Source of the DNA: Moraxellaceae bacterium
Lineage (GTDB): Bacteria; Pseudomonadota; Gammaproteobacteria; Pseudomonadales; Ketobacteraceae
Direction of reading: 5' to 3'
Assembly: GCA_002402125.1 (NCBI GenBank)
Contig: NVVG01000067.1
Span: 1 to 9,802 of the forward strand
Length of the DNA: 9,802 nt
Position numbers and translations under genes: made by a program. Every line of letters starts with the position of its first letter. Positions within the stretch are counted from its first letter, which is position 1. Positions 7,911 through 9,802 of the stretch are shown in pieces. Under the pieces are notes generated by a model, which worked only from the letters and a program-made list of their open reading frames with translations, did not search any database and was not told the DNA's origin.

Positions 7911-8048
7911 GTTGCACGCCAAACCATATATTCGGAATCATTCCTGCTGGCTAAAAAAGGGGTATGTTATAGCCCGCTTGATATTAGTTCAAGGTCTTTG
8001 TTAGTGATGATTACAGCCATTTTCCCACAACCATCATCAATGCTGTTG

Positions 8049-8216
8049 CTAGTTATGCATTTCCAACTCCCTACGATCAGCCCAGTCTTTGGCTAGGCGC
8101 TTCCTAATTAACGTCCTAGATTCACGGTGAACAATCTAACCCTTTCGCTTTATCCGTATATCCGCTTTGTATGATAAAGTACCGTCTGCACGGGTCTTCT
8201 TCGTGATTGTGGCCAT
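8049..8216 (-). pseudogene. Remnant of a tyrosine-type phage/island integrase (N-terminal arm domain)
   Basis: Reading the minus strand from ATG 8216 gives MATITKKTRADGTLSYKA, then IRIKRKG, an in-frame TAG (8136-8138), then IVHRESRT, KRLAKDWADRRELE and a second TAG at 8049. This pattern (MATI-K-R...G...Y-A-IR-KG....SRTF..K..A..WA..RE.E) is the N-terminal arm-binding domain of tyrosine recombinases from prophages and islands. AAGGA lies 8 bases before the ATG, so the original start is well preserved. Only 55 of about 350-400 expected codons remain, with an internal stop and no catalytic domain, so the gene is dead. It points away from dusA, starting 104 bases from the dusA ATG, matching the known use of dusA as an integration site. 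The family call comes from recognising the pattern, not from a search. Confidence 0.75.
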
Positions 8217-8319
8217 ATTACTTGTCCTTAATCAAATGTACGGTGCACCCCAGTGGTAAAAGACGCACCAATATGGAGAAAATTCACAGAAATGCCAGAA
8301 AACACACAGAATTATCGAA
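8217..8319. promoter_or_regulatory. Shared upstream region of dusA and the integrase relic
   Basis: This 103-base gap must contain whatever now drives dusA. I see no clear -35/-10 pair on the plus strand and no Shine-Dalgarno immediately before the dusA ATG. A 16-codon leader frame starts at 8273 and ends in the dusA start. If an element inserted in or near the dusA 5' end, this sequence may be element-derived and not the ancestral promoter. Confidence 0.35.
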
Positions 8320-8323
8320 ATGA
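8273..8323 (+). CDS. Possible 16-residue leader peptide overlapping the dusA start
   Basis: ATG 8273 opens a frame reading MEKIHRNARKHTELSK whose TGA (8321-8323) overlaps the dusA ATG as ATGA. Such overlaps often mark translational coupling. The leader itself has only a weak upstream purine stretch (AAAAGACG), and the frame is short enough to be chance. No family is recognised. Confidence 0.25.
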   Translation: MEKIHRNARKHTELSK

Positions 8324-9330
8324 AAAACATCGTTAAATCAAGCCACAAGCCAAATACCGTAAATCGCCGCTTCTCCATTGCCCCTATGATCGATTGGACG
8401 GACCGTCACGACCGCTATTTTTTACGCCAGATCACCCAACATGCCCTTCTCTACACGGAAATGATCACCACCGGTGCCATCATTCACGGTGATAAAGAAC
8501 GCCATCTGGCTTTTAATAAAGAAGAACACCCCGTGGCAATTCAACTGGGTGGTAGCAACCCGACTGATCTCGCGTTATGCAGTAAAATCTGCGAGGACTA
8601 CGGATACGATGAAGTAAACCTTAACATTGGCTGTCCAAGCGACCGAGTACAGTCTGGGGCTTTTGGTGCGTGCTTGATGGCGGAGCCCGAGCTGGTAGGA
8701 GACTGTATTGATAAGATGAACTCCGCTTGTGACATCCCGGTTACCATAAAATGCCGGATTGGTATTGACGATCAAGATGAATATGAAGACCTGCAACGTT
8801 TCGTAACGGTAACAAAAGGTGCTGGATGCGAGACATTTATCGTTCATGCACGAAAAGCCTGGTTAAAAGGGCTGAGCCCAAAAGAAAACAGGGAGATTCC
8901 GCCTCTCAATTACGAGCGTGTCTATCAATTAAAGCGAGAGTTCCCTGACTTAGAGATCATTATCAATGGCGGGATCACTTCTTTTACTGCCTGTGAATCA
9001 CATCTACAGCACGTAGACGGCATCATGATGGGTAGAGAGGCTTACCAAAACCCATTTATTCTTGCAGAAGTTGATCAACGCTTCTTTGCTGATGATCACC
9101 CTATACCGACTCGCTTTGATATCGTCGAGGCCATAATCCATTACACCGATCAGTTAATCAAAAATGGCGGCCAACTCAAATGGGTTTCTCGCCATATTCT
9201 TGGCATTTTTCAGAGCATGCCGGGGGCCAGAGCCTGGAGAAGGCACCTTAGCCAACACGCCTATAAGAGAGACGCTACCTCTGATGTTATTAGGGAAGCA
9301 TTGAAATTTATTGATTTACCCGCTGACTAA
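8320..9330 (+). CDS. dusA: tRNA-dihydrouridine(20/20a) synthase
   Basis: This flavoenzyme reduces uridine to dihydrouridine in the tRNA D-loop (positions 20/20a) using FMN and NADPH. The 336-residue protein is of the usual length and complete. Signatures: RFSIAPMIDWTDRHDRYFLR (18-36 region), YTEMITTGAIIHG, VAIQLGG, the catalytic loop NIGCPSDRVQ with Cys105 as proton donor, FMN contacts Lys144 (TIKCRIGID) and HARKAWL (His176), LSPKENREIPPL, and the glycine-rich INGGI and GREAYQNP motifs. These are specific to DusA over DusB/DusC. The ATG at 8320 gives an N-terminus like other DusA proteins, though no Shine-Dalgarno is visible. tal follows 119 bases downstream on the same strand. The coding sequence shows no damage despite the adjacent integrase relic. 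Confidence 0.97.
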   Translation: MKNIVKSSHKPNTVNRRFSIAPMIDWTDRHDRYFLRQITQHALLYTEMITTGAIIHGDKERHLAFNKEEHPVAIQLGGSNPTDLALCSKICEDYGYDEVNLNIGCPSDRVQSGAFGACLMAEPELVGDCIDKMNSACDIPVTIKCRIGIDDQDEYEDLQRFVTVTKGAGCETFIVHARKAWLKGLSPKENREIPPLNYERVYQLKREFPDLEIIINGGITSFTACESHLQHVDGIMMGREAYQNPFILAEVDQRFFADDHPIPTRFDIVEAIIHYTDQLIKNGGQLKWVSRHILGIFQSMPGARAWRRHLSQHAYKRDATSDVIREALKFIDLPAD

Positions 9331-9379
9331 TCAAGCAAATTTGATAGTTACTGGCTATCCTTGGTGATTAGCAGTAAAT

Positions 9380-9411
9380 TCCCTTTAAGAACATATTCCT
9401 TTAAGAACATA
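9380..9411. repeat. Tandem 16-base duplication between dusA and tal
   Basis: CCTTTAAGAACATA occurs at 9382-9395 and again at 9398-9411, a direct repeat with a 16-base period (15 of 16 identical including the two preceding bases). It lies 38-70 bases upstream of tal and could have arisen by replication slippage or form paired sites in the tal promoter region. Confidence 0.6.
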
Positions 9412-9449
9412 GTTCACCAAAAAAATACTGAGCAAGGGTAACCAGGCAG

Positions 9450-9802
9450 ATGAGCGATAAATTAACATTATTGAAGCAAATGACCGAGGTGGTTGCAGAC
9501 ACTGGCGATATTGAAGCAATAAAACAATACCGTCCTCAAGATGCGACGACAAACCCGTCTTTGGTATTGAAGGCCTTTTCACTTAGCCAGTATGAACCTC
9601 TTATTCTTCGGGCGGTTCAACAGTCTAACGGCTGCGCTCTTGATGCGGCAGACCGGCTGGCCGTGCTTATCGGAGTCGAAATTCTGCACATTGTACCGGG
9701 AAAGGTTTCCACCGAAGTTGATTCTCGACTTTCCTTTGATACCGCTGCAACCATTGAAAAAGCCAGAAAACTTATCAGCTTATATGCAGCCGAGGGCATA
9801 AA
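9450..9802 (+). CDS. tal: Transaldolase, 3' end outside the window
   Basis: This cytosolic enzyme of the non-oxidative pentose phosphate pathway moves a dihydroxyacetone unit between sugar phosphates through a Schiff-base lysine. The first 117 codons of about 310-320 are present. Family motifs: VVADTGD with Asp17, [10 protein letters not shown] with Asn35, and [17 protein letters not shown] with Glu89; these correspond to the active-site Asp, Asn and Glu of E. coli TalB. The Schiff-base lysine lies beyond the right edge. The ATG at 9450 matches the family N-terminus ([10 protein letters not shown] versus MTDKLTSLRQ in TalB). AAGGG 11 bases and AGG 3 bases upstream are both imperfectly spaced ribosome sites. 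It probably shares transcription with dusA in part, although the 119-base gap could hold its own promoter. Confidence 0.95.
   Translation, partial: MSDKLTLLKQMTEVVADTGDIEAIKQYRPQDATTNPSLVLKAFSLSQYEPLILRAVQQSNGCALDAADRLAVLIGVEILHIVPGKVSTEVDSRLSFDTAATIEKARKLISLYAAEGI

Larger units (their letters stand above)
7817..8048. other. Decayed intergenic DNA between small ORF and integrase relic
   Basis: No intact gene was found. The minus strand holds the orphan Shine-Dalgarno at 7903-7910 with a short open frame behind it, and a 17-codon frame (ATG 8020, MAVIITNKDLELISSGL) without a convincing ribosome site. The integrase-like reading stops at 8049 and I could not pick up further integrase domains (catalytic R..HxxR..Y) in any frame, so the rest of that gene was probably deleted. 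Confidence 0.5.

Noticed and set aside
7967..8020. 17-codon frame MAVIITNKDLELISSGL on the minus strand
   Set aside because: Very short, poor ribosome site and no match to the missing integrase domains that I can recognise.
8575..8847. 90-codon open frame on the minus strand inside dusA
   Set aside because: It is the antisense shadow of a highly conserved coding sequence, with no features of its own.
9343..9359. GATAG/CTATC stem after dusA as a terminator
   Set aside because: Only 5 pairs, AT-rich and without a following T-run.
1..9802. CRISPR arrays, tRNA or rRNA genes, intact insertion sequences
   Set aside because: Looked for by eye on both strands; no regularly spaced repeats, tRNA-like cloverleaf sequences or transposase frames were recognised.

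Overview
The window looks like chromosomal DNA from a gammaproteobacterium. The glutamyl-tRNA synthetase, DusA and transaldolase proteins all read as close relatives of Pseudomonas/Enterobacteria versions, and dusA followed directly by tal is a familiar gammaproteobacterial pair. A marine or Cellvibrionales-like host is plausible but not shown by the sequence.

Layout, left to right. (1) 1-1264, minus strand: gltX, cut by the window edge at its 3' end, with a probable promoter in the 220-base gap upstream. (2) 1485-2324, minus: an acetoacetate-decarboxylase-fold protein carrying a signal peptide, which is unusual for that family. (3) 2483-4822, minus: a 779-residue membrane-bound hybrid sensor histidine kinase with one degenerate and one intact receiver domain. 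(4) 4823-5103: AT-rich spacer with no convincing gene. (5) 5104-7527, minus: a compact, probably co-transcribed block made of a cytochrome P450, an overlapping GT2 glycosyltransferase and an overlapping 52-codon small ORF. (6) 7619-8216, minus: decayed material, comprising a 65-codon ORF, a perfect Shine-Dalgarno sequence with no start codon, and the broken 5' end of a tyrosine-type integrase gene. (7) 8320-9330, plus: dusA. (8) 9450-9802, plus: tal, cut by the right edge.

The main reading is that the interval to the left of dusA is, at least in part, an old integrated element. dusA is a known insertion hotspot for prophages and islands that carry their own tyrosine integrase, and an integrase relic with a preserved ribosome binding site begins 104 bases from the dusA start on the opposite strand. 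The P450-glycosyltransferase block next to it is the most AT-rich coding DNA sampled here and may be cargo, possibly for tailoring a small molecule or peptide. I found no copy of the dusA 5' end elsewhere in the window, so the far end of any element is not located and may lie outside or be lost.

The most interesting leads are the integrase relic at dusA, the P450 with a non-canonical I-helix (Pro where the oxygen-activating Thr is expected), the short ORFs flanking the P450/GT2 pair, and the exported decarboxylase-like protein. Housekeeping genes at both ends look intact and ordinary.
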